DNA of 64,000 nt from Lacisediminihabitans sp040549465 (GCF_040549465.1 NZ_JBEPTL010000015.1:25880-89879), one strand, 5' to 3'; shown: positions 41,223 to 50,787, numbered from the stretch's first letter. A program made the numbers and translations. Notes: generated by a model from the letters alone, not told the origin.

Positions 41223-42197
41223 TCAGCTCGCAGCGGCGATGCGACGCCGACGCAGCACCGCGTCGAGATCCGTCTTGCCTGCCTGCGGCTCGTCGATGAA
41301 ACCCATCGCCGCGAAGCGGCTTGGCGCTGCGGTCGCGAAGCGGCTCGGAGCTGCGGTCGCGACACCGCTCGACGCAGCGGCCACAGGACGGATCGGCGTG
41401 ACCTCCGGCTCCTGGTGCGCCCTCCGCAGAGCCTCCTCGGCATCAGCGGTCGCCTGGCGCAGTTCGGCCGCAGCCTCCAGGGAAGCGATCACCGCGCGCT
41501 CGACCTGGGGCCTGGTCATATACAGCGGCTTCGGCACCGCAACCGGGGTCCAGGTGGTCTGTACAGGAGCCTGTGGAACGGGCACGCTGATGGACTGCTT
41601 CTTCACGACCACGGCCGGGCGGGTGCGCAGGCTGCGGGCAAGTTCTGCACGCGCCGTGCTGACAGCCGCCATCTGACCGAGCATCGTGAAGGCGCCGACG
41701 GTGACGATCAGGCCCGCGGCGACCAGCGCCCAGCTGCCGACGGCCATGAACTGTGCAACACCAATGCCGGAGGCGACGAGCGCCACAAGGAGGAAGATCG
41801 ATGTGATTACGCGGGAGCGGCGCAGCCTGCGCGAGGCAGACGAGCCGACGGCGACATCCGCGGCGATGGCCGGCTGGGTCTCGGCGAGGCGACGGGCCGC
41901 CTCGCGAGCCAGCGCGGCAGCCTGTGCCTCGGCGACGGCGACGGCGCGCTGCTGCTCCTTTCGGAGCACACGTTCCTGCAGTGCGGCGCTGCGGGCGGAT
42001 GTCTCGGCCCTCACCTGGTCAGGAACCTCGGCGGTCTCCGCCATGATGCGGAGCGTCTGTTGAAGGCGCACGGCGTTGCGTTCGGTCGCGAGGTACTCGC
42101 GGCGTCGCAGCCAGGTTGGTACGAGATAGACGAGCCAGAGCAGCGCGGCGAGAGCGATGATCACGCTCGATCCGATGCCCTCGACTCCCATACCCAT
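41223..42197 (-). CDS. Membrane protein of unknown function
   Basis: 324 residues (a start 2 codons later is equally good). One N-terminal transmembrane segment (SSVIIALAALLWLVYLVP), a long coiled-coil-like cytoplasmic stretch to residue 120, then two more membrane segments (ITSIFLLVALVASGIGVAQF, WALVAAGLIVTVGAFTML). The C-terminal tail contains two copies of an 8-residue unit TAAPSRFA encoded by 24-bp repeats at about 41311-41358. Proteins like this occur next to GNAT/galU genes in Microbacteriaceae; the role is unknown. It is the first gene of the chromosome right of the tRNA. Confidence 0.75.
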   Translation of the reverse strand: MGMGVEGIGSSVIIALAALLWLVYLVPTWLRRREYLATERNAVRLQQTLRIMAETAEVPDQVRAETSARSAALQERVLRKEQQRAVAVAEAQAAALAREAARRLAETQPAIAADVAVGSSASRRLRRSRVITSIFLLVALVASGIGVAQFMAVGSWALVAAGLIVTVGAFTMLGQMAAVSTARAELARSLRTRPAVVVKKQSISVPVPQAPVQTTWTPVAVPKPLYMTRPQVERAVIASLEAAAELRQATADAEEALRRAHQEPEVTPIRPVAAASSGVATAAPSRFATAAPSRFAAMGFIDEPQAGKTDLDAVLRRRRIAAAS

Positions 42198-42229
42198 ACG
42201 TTACGAGTGCCGGGTGCTTTCGCGTCCGA

Positions 42230-42886
42230 TTAGCGGGGGTGTGTTCCCGGCAGCAGCGCGGCGTCCCTGTCCGCCTGCGGCACGGTTCCCGCGCCGACGG
42301 GAACCCTGCCCTCGTGCCAGCGACGCAGCGCGCCGAAGGGTAGTTCCTCCGCGGTCAGGGCAAAGCAGAAGTGGTCGCGCCAGTCCCCGTTGATGTGGAT
42401 GTAGCGCCGCCGAAGCCCTTCGTAGCGAAACCCCAGCTTTTCGACGACCCGCAGTGACGGAGCATTCTCCGGGCGGATGCAGATCTCGATCCGGTGCATT
42501 CCCACCTGGAAGAAGCAGTAGTCGCTGGCCAGGGCGACAGCCGTCGGTGTGAGACCCAGGCCCGCGAAACGTTCGGAGACCCAGTAGCCAATCGACGCCG
42601 ACGAGAGCGACCCATAGGTGATGCCCGACACATTCAACTGTCCGGCGAAGTCACCGTCGTATTCGATCGCAAATGGCAGCCCGAAACCGGCACGCGCGTT
42701 CGACTGCAGGCTGCGGATGCTGGCCCGCACATCGAAACTGAGCGCGCCGTACGGATTGGTCGCCTCCCACTTGCGCAACCAGCCGCGGTTGTCGAGCAAC
42801 TCGCGCTCAAGGACGCGGGCGTCTTTCAACCGGATCGCGCGAATCGTTACCCTGCCATCGTTCAGGGAAGGGATCGCGGTCGCCAC
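42230..42886 (-). CDS. GNAT-family N-acetyltransferase (RimJ/RimL-like)
   Basis: 218 residues. The acetyl-CoA-binding core SASIGYWVSERFAGLGLTPTAVALASDY (read in parts) is followed by HRIEICIRPENAPSLRVVEKLGFRYEGLRRRYIHING, the pattern of RimJ-type protein N-terminal acetyltransferases. The last 40 residues are an unconserved tail. It probably acetylates a protein N-terminus. It sits in the same orientation as galU (22 nt downstream of that gene's stop). Confidence 0.9.
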   Translation of the reverse strand: MATAIPSLNDGRVTIRAIRLKDARVLERELLDNRGWLRKWEATNPYGALSFDVRASIRSLQSNARAGFGLPFAIEYDGDFAGQLNVSGITYGSLSSASIGYWVSERFAGLGLTPTAVALASDYCFFQVGMHRIEICIRPENAPSLRVVEKLGFRYEGLRRRYIHINGDWRDHFCFALTAEELPFGALRRWHEGRVPVGAGTVPQADRDAALLPGTHPR

Positions 42887-42907
42887 GCTGCCTAGTCTAG
42901 AGCCCGG

Positions 42908-43804
42908 TTATTCCTCGAGATTCTTCGCGAAGTTCTTCAGCCACGGTCGAAGATCGGGTCCGAGATCGTCTCTGTCGACAGCCAACTGCACGATCGCTTT
43001 GATGTAGTCGAGGCGATCGCCGGTGTCGTAACGACGACCGCGGAAGACGACACCGTAGACGCCCCCGGCGATGCCCTCGTTCGCGGCGAGAGTCTGCAGG
43101 GCATCCGTCAGCTGGATCTCCCCGCCCTTGCCCGGTGGCGTGTGCTCCAGGATGTCGAAGATCTGCGGCTGCAGCACATAGCGGCCGATGATGGCGTAAT
43201 TCGACGGTGCATCTGCCACCGACGGCTTCTCCACCAGACCGGTGATGCGCACGACGTCCTCCTCGTCTGTCTTCTCCACCGTCGCGATGCCGTAGAGATG
43301 AGTCAGCTTGGGGTCGACCTCGAGGAGAGCGACGATCGTTGCATTGCGCTTTCCCTGCTCCTCGATCATGCGGGAGAGCAGCACATCGCGGGCATCGATG
43401 ATGTCGTCACCGAGCAGCACGGCGAATGGCTCGTTGCCCACGTGCATCTTGGCGCGGAGCACCGCGTGGCCGAGGCCTTTGGGGTCGCCCTGGCGCACAT
43501 AGTGCACCTCGGCGAGGTCCGTGGCGTAGTTGACCTTCCTCAGCCGATCGATGTCGCCCTTCTGAAGCAGTGTCGCCTCGAGCTCGCCCACGCGGTCGAA
43601 GTGATTCTCCAGCGCATTCTTGTTGCGGCCGGTGATCATCAGTACGTCGGTGAGTCCGGCGGCCACAGCCTCCTCCACCACGTACTGGATGGCCGGCTTG
43701 TCTACCACTGGAAGCATCTCTTTCGGCATCGCTTTGGTGGCTGGAAGGAATCGGGTACCGAGACCCGCTGCGGGTATGACTGCTTTGGTTATCTGGAACG
43801 ACAT
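42908..43804 (-). CDS. galU: UTP-glucose-1-phosphate uridylyltransferase
   Basis: 298 residues; forms UDP-glucose from UTP and glucose-1-phosphate for cell-envelope sugars. Motifs: VIPAAGLGTRFLPATKAMPKEMLPVVDKPAIQYV (in two parts), VLLGDDII near residue 128, VEKPSVADAPSNYAIIGRYVL, and FRGRRYDTGDRLDYIKA near the C-terminus. All substrate-binding residues of bacterial GalU are present and the length is standard. It diverges from the 5-formyl-THF cyclo-ligase gene. Confidence 0.96.
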   Translation of the reverse strand: MSFQITKAVIPAAGLGTRFLPATKAMPKEMLPVVDKPAIQYVVEEAVAAGLTDVLMITGRNKNALENHFDRVGELEATLLQKGDIDRLRKVNYATDLAEVHYVRQGDPKGLGHAVLRAKMHVGNEPFAVLLGDDIIDARDVLLSRMIEEQGKRNATIVALLEVDPKLTHLYGIATVEKTDEEDVVRITGLVEKPSVADAPSNYAIIGRYVLQPQIFDILEHTPPGKGGEIQLTDALQTLAANEGIAGGVYGVVFRGRRYDTGDRLDYIKAIVQLAVDRDDLGPDLRPWLKNFAKNLEE

Positions 43805-43891
43805 GCCCTAAGAGTACCTATCCCTCGTTACCGGGGGGTTAACAGAGCTGTATGCCCCAGACCACCGAACTCGCGCCCGTAGAATGTCTGC

Positions 43892-44470
43892 ATGAGCGGC
43901 GACCCGAGCCACCAGAAGCGAGCGCTTCGAGCCGAACTCCGAGAGCGCCGACGCATCATGACCGCGCGCGAACGGGAACTCGCCACCGACCAGCTGAGCC
44001 TCCATCTGCAGGATCTTGCTACGAGCCTGCACGTCACCTCGATCGCGGCCTACCTCTCGACAGCCGAGGAGCCGAACATCCGGCCGTTCCTCAACTGGGC
44101 TGAGGCCAAGGGCATCCGTATCCTCTTTCCCGTCTCTCGTGACGACGGCCTGCTCGACTGGACCGTCGGTGACGGTGAGACGGAGGTCACGGGTCTCTTC
44201 GGCATGCTGGAGCCGATCGGCGAGTTGCTCGGTCCGATCGCGATCAACGACGTCGACCTGATCGTCGTGCCCGCGGCATCCGTCGATCGCACCGGGATGC
44301 GCATGGGCTGGGGTCGCGGGTACTTCGATCGCACCCTCGGATCGATGGAGAAGTGCCCGCCGGTCTATGCTGTGATCTTCGACCGGGAGTTGGTCGATTC
44401 CGTGCCCAGCGAGGTGCACGACAAACGCGTCAATGGTGTTGTGACACCGAGCGCGATCACCAGCTTCTAA
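43892..44470 (+). CDS. 5-formyltetrahydrofolate cyclo-ligase
   Basis: 192 residues; converts 5-formyl-THF to 5,10-methenyl-THF with ATP. N-terminal KRALRAELRERRRIM matches the family start, YLSTAEEPNIRPFLNWA the middle, and the ATP/folate site is MRMGWGRGYFDRTLG near residue 138. Start ATG 43892. A gene pair with FmdB and then MscL downstream is a common arrangement in Microbacteriaceae and relatives. Confidence 0.95.
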   Translation: MSGDPSHQKRALRAELRERRRIMTARERELATDQLSLHLQDLATSLHVTSIAAYLSTAEEPNIRPFLNWAEAKGIRILFPVSRDDGLLDWTVGDGETEVTGLFGMLEPIGELLGPIAINDVDLIVVPAASVDRTGMRMGWGRGYFDRTLGSMEKCPPVYAVIFDRELVDSVPSEVHDKRVNGVVTPSAITSF

Positions 44471-44495
44471 TTTCCTCACCGCACAAAGGACTCCC

Positions 44496-44864
44496 GTGCC
44501 CACCTATTCGTACCGCTGCGCGAACTGCGACTACGCCTTCGACCAGTACCAGGCGTTCACTGACGACTCGCTCTCTGTCTGCCCGAACTGCGGTGAGCCG
44601 AAGCTCCGCAAGGTATTCAACTCCATCGGCGTCACTTTCAACGGTTCTGGTTTCTATCGTACGGATGCCCGTGCCGACGCCTCAGCGGCCAAGTCGAAGT
44701 CGAACGCCGACTCGTCGTCGAAATCGAAAGAGTCCTCGTCGAGCGACTCATCATCGAAGTCGGACTCGAAGCCGTCGACCAGCGAATCCAAGCCCTCCAC
44801 CTCCCCTGCGGCGAAACCGGCAGCGGTATCGTCGAGCCCCAAGACCGGATCCACCGGTTCGTAG
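44496..44864 (+). CDS. FmdB-family zinc-ribbon protein
   Basis: 122 residues from GTG 44496 behind AAAGGA. Zinc ribbon YSYRCANCDYAF and SVCPNCGEPKLRKVFNSIGVTFNGSGFYRTD, in two parts, is the FmdB core. The remaining 60 residues are a Ser/Lys-rich low-complexity tail (KSKSNADSSSKSKESSSS), typical for actinobacterial FmdB. Function of the family is unknown; it is thought to be regulatory. Confidence 0.92.
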   Translation: MPTYSYRCANCDYAFDQYQAFTDDSLSVCPNCGEPKLRKVFNSIGVTFNGSGFYRTDARADASAAKSKSNADSSSKSKESSSSDSSSKSDSKPSTSESKPSTSPAAKPAAVSSSPKTGSTGS

Positions 44865-44888
44865 TCTCAGCCGAAAGGAGTGCCTGCA

Positions 44889-45362
44889 GTGTTGAAGGGA
44901 TTTAAGGAGTTCATCCTCCGCGGGAACGTCATCGATCTGGCTGTCGCCGTGGTCATCGGCGCCGCATTCACCGGTATTGTCAACGCCATCGTCGGCAGCG
45001 TCATTAACCCGGCCATCGGAGCCCTCTTCAACGCGAAGGATCTCGAGACGGCACTGCCGGTCCCCATTCCCACGACCAGCGGCGATACGGCGACCCTCTA
45101 CTTCGGTGCGGTGATCGCAGCGGTCATCCAATTTCTGCTGGTCGCGCTCGTGGTCTACTTCGCCCTCATCGTGCCGATCAGCTACCTCAAGAAGCTCGCT
45201 TTCGAACGCCAGAAGAAGGAGGAGGATGCTACGCCGGCCGATGTGCCTCCGACCGAAACCGAGCTTCTCATCCAGATTCGCGACCTCCTCGCCGGCCGCC
45301 CGTCGCCCGAGGGTGACCACACACTGCCGGAGGGGCCGTCGGGCAAGCACGCCGACGCCTAG
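44889..45362 (+). CDS. mscL: Large-conductance mechanosensitive channel
   Basis: 157 residues from GTG 44889 (AGGAG 8 nt upstream). LKGFKEFILRGNVIDLAVAVVIGAAFTGIVNAIV, in two parts, is the N-terminal S1 and first membrane helix, and FGAVIAAVIQFLLVALVVYFALIVPI the second; the C-terminal bundle ends with ETELLIQIRDLL. Forms a pentameric pore that opens under hypo-osmotic shock. It follows fmdB by 24 nt. Confidence 0.96.
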   Translation: MLKGFKEFILRGNVIDLAVAVVIGAAFTGIVNAIVGSVINPAIGALFNAKDLETALPVPIPTTSGDTATLYFGAVIAAVIQFLLVALVVYFALIVPISYLKKLAFERQKKEEDATPADVPPTETELLIQIRDLLAGRPSPEGDHTLPEGPSGKHADA

Positions 45363-45382
45363 CGATCCTTTTCGCCGCAAGT

Positions 45383-45440
45383 CGGGTCATTGCGGCCCGC
45401 CGGGGTCACCACGTTGGCCCGGATCGGCCGCATTGACCCG
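45383..45440. repeat. Inverted repeat after mscL (15-bp arms)
   Basis: CGGGTCATTGCGGCC at 45383-45397 is complementary, apart from one mismatch, to 45426-45440, with a 28-nt interior and a TTTT after the right arm. It may terminate mscL transcription or belong to the same kind of short inverted-repeat element seen elsewhere in the window. Confidence 0.6.
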
Positions 45441-45474
45441 TTTTCGTGGGCGCGGACAGCACGAGCGGAAGCGG

Positions 45475-45639
45475 TCAGCCCCAGTGCGGCGGCTTGTCCT
45501 GTTTGAGACGCTCGTCGTTTTCGGTCTCGACGTGCCGCGGCGGCTCTTTCGGGGGCGTCGGATCGCTGCCAGGAGCGGCTTCCGTGGTGATGCGCGGGCG
45601 CGGTCGATCGCGCGGGCGCGGTGCTGCGTGGTCCGCCAT
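45475..45639 (-). CDS. Small conserved protein downstream of the helicase-like gene
   Basis: 54 residues (MADHAAPRPRDRPRPRI onward, ending NDERLKQDKPPHWG). This Arg/Pro-rich protein with the terminal PPHWG is a familiar short ORF in Microbacteriaceae. ATG 45639 begins 5 nt after the stop of the large helicase-like gene, so expression by coupling is likely. No function is known. Confidence 0.7.
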   Translation of the reverse strand: MADHAAPRPRDRPRPRITTEAAPGSDPTPPKEPPRHVETENDERLKQDKPPHWG

Positions 45640-45644
45640 AAGTG

Positions 45645-48600
45645 CTACGCCTGTTGCGTCGAGATCACCGGGATGGGTTCGGTGATGGGGGCTGTGTCGA
45701 GACCGAGCATGGTCACGATGCGATCGGCCACGGCATCCGGCTCACTGAAGAGTTCGAAGGCATGCACCCGGAGGTAGTGCCAGCCGAGGCGGCGCAGCAT
45801 CTCGGGGCGCAGGCGCAGCGACTCGCGAAGGCTGGTTCCCTGCAGCACGGTGTCGGTCTCGATGGTGAGACACATGCCGTGGTGCGAGGCGACGAGTCCC
45901 AGCTTTCCGCGGTGGCCGAGGGCTACACGGAGCCCGCGTGAGCTGAGGCGACGGGCCAGATCTACGAGCATGGGCTCGCTGTCGTCCGGGATCGCCTCGA
46001 TCGCGTTGCGCGCGCTGACATCGGTGAGGATCTCAGCCAGGGCGACAGCGCCGAACTGCATGCGGTTCTCGTCGATGTCGTCGGCCTCGAAACAGGTGAC
46101 GATCACCATGGAGCGTCGCGCACGCGTCATAGCTACGGCCAGCAGTCGCTCGCCACCGGGCCTGCCGAGTGCGCCGAAATCGGAGAGCACGCGACCGTGA
46201 GGGGTACGACCGTAGCCGATAGAGAAGATGACCCGGTCACGGCTCTGCGCAACTGCCTGCTCGATCGTCATCACGGCGAAAGGCTCAGGGCGGTCGCCGA
46301 GCACGAACTCGCTGAGTTCCGCACGGCCGACGGATGCCCGCAGCACCGCCTGCTGCACACGGACGGCATGCTTAGCACTCGCGGTGATGATCATCAGCGA
46401 CTCGTGCGGGCGGCTCGTCGCATGCTCGATCACCAGTTCGACGGCGCGATTGACCTCGGCATCGACACTCTCGACCCCGCCGGACTCCGGGTCGGGCATG
46501 CCTGAGCCGTCTTCGAGGAAGTCGAGACGAATGCTGTTGTGCCCGAGGAAGCTGCCCGCCCAGGGGAATGACTCGATCTTGCCGGCATAGAAACGACGGT
46601 TGACAAGTTCCGCAAGGTCTTCGCCACCGGCGCGATAGCTGCGCGTGAGGGCGAGCGTCGGCAGAAGGGTGCCGAGCCTGGCCAGGGCGGATTCGGCGTG
46701 CAATCCGTCGAGCGTCTCCGCCACGACCTCCGGCTCCTCGGCCTCGGTCGCGGCCAGCGCGATGGTGAAAGGGGCGGGCGTCTGGGTGACCGGGTCGCCG
46801 AACGCCACGGTCTGCTTGCCGCGGCGGATCGCTCCGACGTTCTCGGCGAGAGTGGTCGCCCCGGCGTCCACCAGGACCACCGTGTCGAAGTGCAGGGTGT
46901 CGGTGATCTGAGCGACCTCGTACGGCGAGGCCAGCCACACCGGCGCGATCGTGCGCGAGAGGTGAGGGGCCGCCTCCTGCAGGTCACGGGCGTCGAGGTG
47001 CTCACCGCGCAGGGCGCGCTTCAGAGCCGCAGCCTCATCCGGCCAGTCGACGAGTCCGATACTCCAGTTTTCGGCCAGCTGCCAGGAGAGCAATTGCGCA
47101 CTGCCGGCGGCATGCGCCTCGTCGACGAGACGGAAGTCGGCCTCGAGGCGATCGAGCACGGAGGTGTTGGCGTTCAGGAGCGCGCGATCGGATTCCAGCA
47201 TCGACTCGAGGGCCGACTGCCACCAGGCAAGTTCGAGTTCTGCAGCGACCTGGCTCTCCGGCACGTGACGGGAGGCGAGATCTTCGAGCAGCGGGTCGAG
47301 CTGCAGGTCGCGCAGCGTGGTGCGCAGTTGCGCACGCTCCTGCAGGTTGTGCAGCACGTCCGACTCGGCCGCGAGTGCCTCGACCCGATCGAGCAGCAAA
47401 TGGATCGGCATGTAGACCAGCTGGGTCTCCCGCGTCGCGGCGCCGAGCGGCTCGTCGAGCGAGGTGAGGTCCTGGGCCACATGCTGGTAGGCGACCTGCA
47501 CGTCGGCGATACCGACCGGCACCTCGGGGGTCACGCCGGCGACGACGAAACGCTGCCAGAGGATGCGCTGCTGCTGAATACGCGTGAGTGCCTCGTTGAT
47601 GTCGCCGATGTGCACGCCGGGGCGCACATACTCACGGGCAAGTCTCTTGAGACGACGACGATTAGACGACGACATCTCTGGCGAATCCTTGCGCGAGGAG
47701 GTCGCCGCGATCAGTTCGCTGAGTGAGCGGTCGAAGACCACCGGCTGAAACTTGTCGAGGGTATCGCGGATATCCACGAGCAGGCGCAGATAGATGCCCA
47801 GCTCGTTGACGGTCTCGAATGGACGCATGCGAGTACCGGCGATGAGCTCGTTCGCCCGCTGCAGCAGGCGAGGCAGCTCCGTGTGGTGTAGCTGCTGCGC
47901 GATGCCGTGGGCGCGGGTCGCCGCCTCGCTGGTCGCAAAAATCGCTCCGTACCACGGCGAGTCGCCAGGTCCGTACTTGAATTCACCGAGGTTCGCGGCC
48001 TCGACCATCGCGGTCGCTGCTCCCGCGCGGTCGCCCGCCATCAGCCTGACGGAATCGCGGGACAGCCGGGCAGTGGTCGCCGGCGGCGACGGCAACAGCG
48101 CGAGCCGTGACAGCTCGGTGAGGCAGTCCAGCACGGAGACGCGCAGCTCCGAGTCCTGCCGTGCAACCGCACCGCGGTAGTCGAGCAGCACCTTACGCAG
48201 GCGGATCAGCGCGTCATCCACCTCGCCGACCTGTGGTGCCCTGGCCTTCTCGTCGCGGCTGATCGAGCGGATGACATCCCGGCGGAGCGTGGACGGCGAG
48301 ACCGCAAGACCGCTGAGCCCGATGTCACCGAACCGCTGGGCGATGCCCGAGAGCGACGAGCGACGAGCGCTCACCACCAGCACCCGCTTGTTCTGGCCGA
48401 CGAGGGCACCGAGTGCGTTGACGATGGTCTGTGTGGCACCGGTTCCCGGAAGCGTCTTCACGACGACGGAGTTGCCCGCGGCGATCTGGGCGATCACGTT
48501 CTCCTGCTCAGCGTCGGCGTCGAGGAGGAGGGTGTCAGTCTCTGGGGTGCGCTGGTCGGGGTTCTTCGGATCGACGGGCGCGTAGCTCTCCTCGACAGTC

Positions 48601-49406
48601 CACTTCGCCGAGGGATTGCCGGCGAGAGCGTCGAGGATGGGATGCTCAAGTTCGGCGGTGTCCGCGTGCATGGCCGTCGCCACATCCGCGAAGGACGACA
48701 CGACGAGCCGCGGCAGCACGTTGAACCAGTCGAGATGCGAAGTGAGGCCGCGGAGGCGGTCGATGACCGGGTTGGGCTTGAAGGATCCGTCTTCCTCGGC
48801 GAGCGCTACGAAAGCCTGCGCGTCGAGTTCGATGTCGAACTGCGCCTGCAGCGCTCTCGCGAGTTCAGAGTTGAGGAACGGCGAGCCCTTGAGCTTCACC
48901 TCGAAGTCGCTGCCGTAGCGGCGGATGGCGAGAGGCCGCAGCAGAATGGGAGCACGGTAGTCGACACCGTCATGCTGCCACTCGGCAATACCGATACCGA
49001 GGTGGATGGAGTCGATGCCGCGCGCGGTCGCCAGCTCGAGGCCTTTGGCGGCGATCTCACCGGCGGAGAACTTGGCGGCGCGCAGGGCGAGATCGTCACG
49101 GATCAGGTTGGAGAGCAGCGTGGACTTGCCAGTGATGAACTGGGCGAGGCCGCCGGGATGGGTAGCCCCCAACTCGATACGGGTGCGCGGGGCATCCACG
49201 AAATGCAACAGGGAGGAACGGCCTCCGACAGCAGCGAGTTCGGCGCGCCAACTCGCCCATGTCGGTTCTGCCACGTTGGAAGGCGTGTAACTCGGGTCAC
49301 CGAGGCTCAACGCATGCGGGGCTGTCACCTGCTTCTCCGCTCTGGCATGCCGATCTTCCGGCTCCTCGAAGAAGTCGTCGTCCTGGGTTCTATTGGCGCG
49401 CCACAC
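45645..49406 (-). CDS. Large superfamily-1 helicase-like protein with degenerate ATPase motifs
   Basis: 1253 residues from GTG 49406. Domain order resembles the DUF4011-type AAA/helicase proteins: an N-terminal region, the P-loop region near residue 317 reading TLPGTGATQTIV (canonical GPPGTGKTQT, so the Walker lysine is Ala), a motif II region near 843 reading VLVDAGATT instead of DExx, a normal-looking AFGDPVTQTPAPF, and conserved helicase C-terminal motifs (ERLLAVAMTRARRSMVIV). A Vsr/DUF559-like domain closes the protein (LGWHYLRVHAFELF). Probably a scaffold or DNA-binding protein rather than an active ATPase. It is coupled to a 54-residue protein. Confidence 0.8.
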   Translation of the reverse strand: MWRANRTQDDDFFEEPEDRHARAEKQVTAPHALSLGDPSYTPSNVAEPTWASWRAELAAVGGRSSLLHFVDAPRTRIELGATHPGGLAQFITGKSTLLSNLIRDDLALRAAKFSAGEIAAKGLELATARGIDSIHLGIGIAEWQHDGVDYRAPILLRPLAIRRYGSDFEVKLKGSPFLNSELARALQAQFDIELDAQAFVALAEEDGSFKPNPVIDRLRGLTSHLDWFNVLPRLVVSSFADVATAMHADTAELEHPILDALAGNPSAKWTVEESYAPVDPKNPDQRTPETDTLLLDADAEQENVIAQIAAGNSVVVKTLPGTGATQTIVNALGALVGQNKRVLVVSARRSSLSGIAQRFGDIGLSGLAVSPSTLRRDVIRSISRDEKARAPQVGEVDDALIRLRKVLLDYRGAVARQDSELRVSVLDCLTELSRLALLPSPPATTARLSRDSVRLMAGDRAGAATAMVEAANLGEFKYGPGDSPWYGAIFATSEAATRAHGIAQQLHHTELPRLLQRANELIAGTRMRPFETVNELGIYLRLLVDIRDTLDKFQPVVFDRSLSELIAATSSRKDSPEMSSSNRRRLKRLAREYVRPGVHIGDINEALTRIQQQRILWQRFVVAGVTPEVPVGIADVQVAYQHVAQDLTSLDEPLGAATRETQLVYMPIHLLLDRVEALAAESDVLHNLQERAQLRTTLRDLQLDPLLEDLASRHVPESQVAAELELAWWQSALESMLESDRALLNANTSVLDRLEADFRLVDEAHAAGSAQLLSWQLAENWSIGLVDWPDEAAALKRALRGEHLDARDLQEAAPHLSRTIAPVWLASPYEVAQITDTLHFDTVVLVDAGATTLAENVGAIRRGKQTVAFGDPVTQTPAPFTIALAATEAEEPEVVAETLDGLHAESALARLGTLLPTLALTRSYRAGGEDLAELVNRRFYAGKIESFPWAGSFLGHNSIRLDFLEDGSGMPDPESGGVESVDAEVNRAVELVIEHATSRPHESLMIITASAKHAVRVQQAVLRASVGRAELSEFVLGDRPEPFAVMTIEQAVAQSRDRVIFSIGYGRTPHGRVLSDFGALGRPGGERLLAVAMTRARRSMVIVTCFEADDIDENRMQFGAVALAEILTDVSARNAIEAIPDDSEPMLVDLARRLSSRGLRVALGHRGKLGLVASHHGMCLTIETDTVLQGTSLRESLRLRPEMLRRLGWHYLRVHAFELFSEPDAVADRIVTMLGLDTAPITEPIPVISTQQA

Positions 49407-49512
49407 AGGGACACCTTAAGCGTGTAGCCCCCGAAATCAGGGGAGATGCCGGGGAGTTTCGCTGTTCGGATCTGTCAGGAAGATCGGCAGGCGGCGATCG
49501 TAGGATACCGGC

Positions 49513-50787
49513 ATGGCCTTCACGAGCATCCAGGGGGCGCCGTCCGACCTCATCCCGGCCGTAACGACGGCGGCTGTCACCGTCCTGGTGATCATCGTGG
49601 CGATCGTGATCGTCGTCGGCGCCGTGCTGGCCCGACGTCGTGGCAGGGGGCAGGCGACCCGCACCGACGACAGTGCGAAACGTGCCAACATCCTGCTGGT
49701 ACGACTCGACGATTCGCTCAAGCGCAATGACGACGAGCTCGGTTTCGCGGTCGCCCAGTTCGGCGAAGAGCGGGCGCGAGAGTTCGACGGCGCGGTTGCC
49801 GACGGCAAGAAGAACCTCGCGGAGGCCTTTCGTCTCAAGCAGCAACTCGACGATGCCTACCCCGACACCGAGGCGCAGGTGCGCGAGTGGACCGCCCGCA
49901 TCGTGCACCTCTGCGAGTCGAGCCTCGACAGTCTCGATCGACAGTCGTCGGCCTTTGGACGGCTCCGCTCGCTCGAATCCAATGCACCAGCCGACCTTCT
50001 GGCTGTTCGAGAGCTGGTGACCGCCACATCGTCGAGGTTGCCGGTCGCAACCGCGACGCTCGAACGACTCTCCGCGGAGTACACCGAACACCTGCTCGCA
50101 ACGGTTGTCGGCACTGTCGCCGAAGCGCAGTCACTGTTGGCCGTGGCATCCACGAAAGCAGACGATGCCGAGCGGGGTCTCCGCGGGGCGAGCGACGTGA
50201 CGGCGCTGCTGCAGGATGCCCGTTCCGACGCGCAGCACGCGGCCCAGCTGCTTGACACAGTCGACAACCTGGACACATCCTTCGCCGAGTCGTCTGCCAG
50301 ACTCCAGCGATTGGCCGCGGACAGCCGGCGCGATCTGGTCGAAGCCCGGGGCTCAAGAGACAGCGCGCCCGACCCGGATTCCGGCGCGGCGATCGGTGCG
50401 GCGGTGAGCGGGGTGGAGGGCACGCTCGCATCGCTCGACACGGCTGACCCCGCGGCATCCATCGACAGGTTGCAGTCGTCGATCGGCGCGCTGGATACGG
50501 CGCTGGCGAGTGCTCGCAACCAGGCCCAGCGGCTCGAACACGCACGCACCGCGCTCGGCGGGGCACTCCTCACCGCGCGAAGCCAGATCGCCACGACCAA
50601 GGACTTCGTGGCCGGTCGGCGCGGCGGAGTAGGAGCGGACGCGCGCACCAGGCTGGCAGAGGCCGAACGATTGCTCGCAATCGCGGAGGCGGAGGCCGAT
50701 CCCGTGACGGCGCTCGATACCGCCCGCAGTTCAGCGACCTACTCGCGCGACGCGGATGCCCTCGCGCGCTACGACGTGCTGCACTAA
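49513..50787 (+). CDS. Membrane-anchored coiled-coil protein
   Basis: 424 residues with one transmembrane segment near residues 16-42 (VTTAAVTVLVIIVAIVIVVGAV), then an almost uninterrupted helical, Ala-rich cytoplasmic region (many heptad-like stretches, e.g. LKQQLDDAYPDTEAQV, AQLLDTVDNLDTSF). It resembles the C-terminal part of actinobacterial TPM-domain membrane proteins but has no TPM domain. Probably a structural protein of the cell envelope. Its stop overlaps the stop of the convergent aminotransferase gene. Confidence 0.75.
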   Translation: MAFTSIQGAPSDLIPAVTTAAVTVLVIIVAIVIVVGAVLARRRGRGQATRTDDSAKRANILLVRLDDSLKRNDDELGFAVAQFGEERAREFDGAVADGKKNLAEAFRLKQQLDDAYPDTEAQVREWTARIVHLCESSLDSLDRQSSAFGRLRSLESNAPADLLAVRELVTATSSRLPVATATLERLSAEYTEHLLATVVGTVAEAQSLLAVASTKADDAERGLRGASDVTALLQDARSDAQHAAQLLDTVDNLDTSFAESSARLQRLAADSRRDLVEARGSRDSAPDPDSGAAIGAAVSGVEGTLASLDTADPAASIDRLQSSIGALDTALASARNQAQRLEHARTALGGALLTARSQIATTKDFVAGRRGGVGADARTRLAEAERLLAIAEAEADPVTALDTARSSATYSRDADALARYDVLH

